A stretch of DNA of 6,745 nt, from positions 1 through 6,745 of the forward strand of contig DYNG01000044.1 in the NCBI GenBank assembly GCA_020721165.1, given 5' to 3'. The translations under genes and the position numbers were made by a program. The notes beneath the pieces are model-generated. The model worked only from the letters and a program-made list of their open reading frames with translations, was not told the origin of the DNA and did not search any database. Numbering within the stretch: position 1 is the first letter of the stretch; every line of letters starts with the position of its first letter. This document shows positions 6,633-6,745 of this stretch, piece after piece. The DNA comes from Desulfocapsa sulfexigens (GTDB taxonomy: Bacteria; Desulfobacterota; Desulfobulbia; Desulfobulbales; Desulfocapsaceae).

Positions 6633-6745
6633 TCAAAATCCTTTCATCTGTTTTCCTTTGAAAAGCCAGTCAATGTTTAAGGCCGCTTCTCCACATCGTG
6701 CAGCAGCCCGGCCAGGGCGATTTTCAGTACCGTTGGGTTGGTCAT
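6633..6745 (-). CDS. Possible 3' end of an upstream gene running off the window
   Basis: A minus-strand frame is open from the window edge to a TGA at 6635-6633, about 36 codons, ending in ALNIDWLFKGKQMKGF. The stop lies 14 nt before the cas10 ATG, ordinary spacing for a gene preceding cas10 in the same operon (cas6 often sits there). No family is recognised in the visible tail. It overlaps, in another frame, the Cas10-like 22-codon ORF, and both cannot easily be functional genes. An open frame of this length can also occur by chance. Confidence 0.25.
   Translation of the reverse strand, partial: DQPNGTENRPGRAAARCGEAALNIDWLFKGKQMKGF
6677..6745 (-). pseudogene. 22-codon ORF resembling the N-terminus of a second Cas10 HD domain
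   Basis: Read on the minus strand from the ATG at the very edge of the window, this frame encodes 22 residues, including LKIALAGLLHDVEK, and then a TAA stop. The (L/I)AGLLHD pattern followed by xxK is the start of the HD domain in many Cas10 proteins. It parallels LKAISIAGMFHDLGK at the start of the intact cas10 just downstream. The HD pair is present, but the usual Gly after it is Glu and the protein ends within six residues of the motif. It is about 61% GC (40 of 66 coding bases), clearly richer than the start of the intact cas10. The likely reading is a 5' remnant of a different cas10 cut off by deletion or recombination. It could also be a short leader peptide or chance similarity, since the segment is very short. 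Confidence 0.5.

Noticed and set aside
6616..6636. In-frame TTG start that would lengthen Cas10 by six residues
   Set aside because: The ATG at 6618 has AAGGGG just upstream and matches the family N-terminus. The TTG has no supporting binding site.
6668..6673. TTGACT on the minus strand as a -35 box for cas10
   Set aside because: No hexamer 16-19 nt downstream matches a -10 box at more than three of six positions, so a promoter cannot be called.

Overview
The window holds one compact operon, transcribed entirely on the minus strand, that encodes the interference complex of a type III-A (Csm) CRISPR-Cas system. Read in the direction of transcription the order is cas10/csm1 (6618 to 4039), csm2 (4013 to 3606), csm3 (3594 to 2803), csm4 (2803 to 1787) and csm5 (1790 to 54). 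This is the canonical III-A order. All five genes are complete, and the coding density leaves only 25 nt and 11 nt between the first three genes and 1-nt and 4-nt overlaps between the last three.

Together the products would form the crRNA-guided Csm complex. Csm3 repeats along the crRNA backbone and cuts target RNA. Csm2 forms the second filament. Csm4 caps the 5' handle end and holds Cas10, and Csm5 caps the 3' end. Cas10 keeps its HD nuclease motif, its four-cysteine zinc site and its GGDD cyclase motif, and Csm3 keeps the Asp that cleaves RNA. Target RNA cutting, ssDNA cutting and cyclic oligoadenylate signalling are therefore all plausible. No CRISPR array, cas6, cas1/cas2 or csm6/CARF effector lies in the window, so these must be nearby or elsewhere.

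The flanks are short and incomplete. Upstream of cas10 (6619-6745) is a 22-codon ORF whose product looks like the first residues of another Cas10 HD domain (LAGLLHD) and then stops. It is GC-richer than the start of the intact cas10. The same stretch is also open in a second frame that ends 14 nt before the cas10 start. Downstream of csm5 (1-53) there is no visible terminator, so the transcript probably continues.

Two features inside the genes are unusual. Csm5 is 578 residues long, with about 200 residues of charged, Gln-rich and Trp-rich sequence added after the normal RAMP core. Cas10 carries a polar insertion in its cyclase palm that is an exact-length 42-bp tandem duplication (34 of 42 bases identical). 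The organism is a bacterium with strong Shine-Dalgarno sites and mid-range base composition. A proteobacterial or Desulfobacterota-like host would fit, but the sequence does not prove it.
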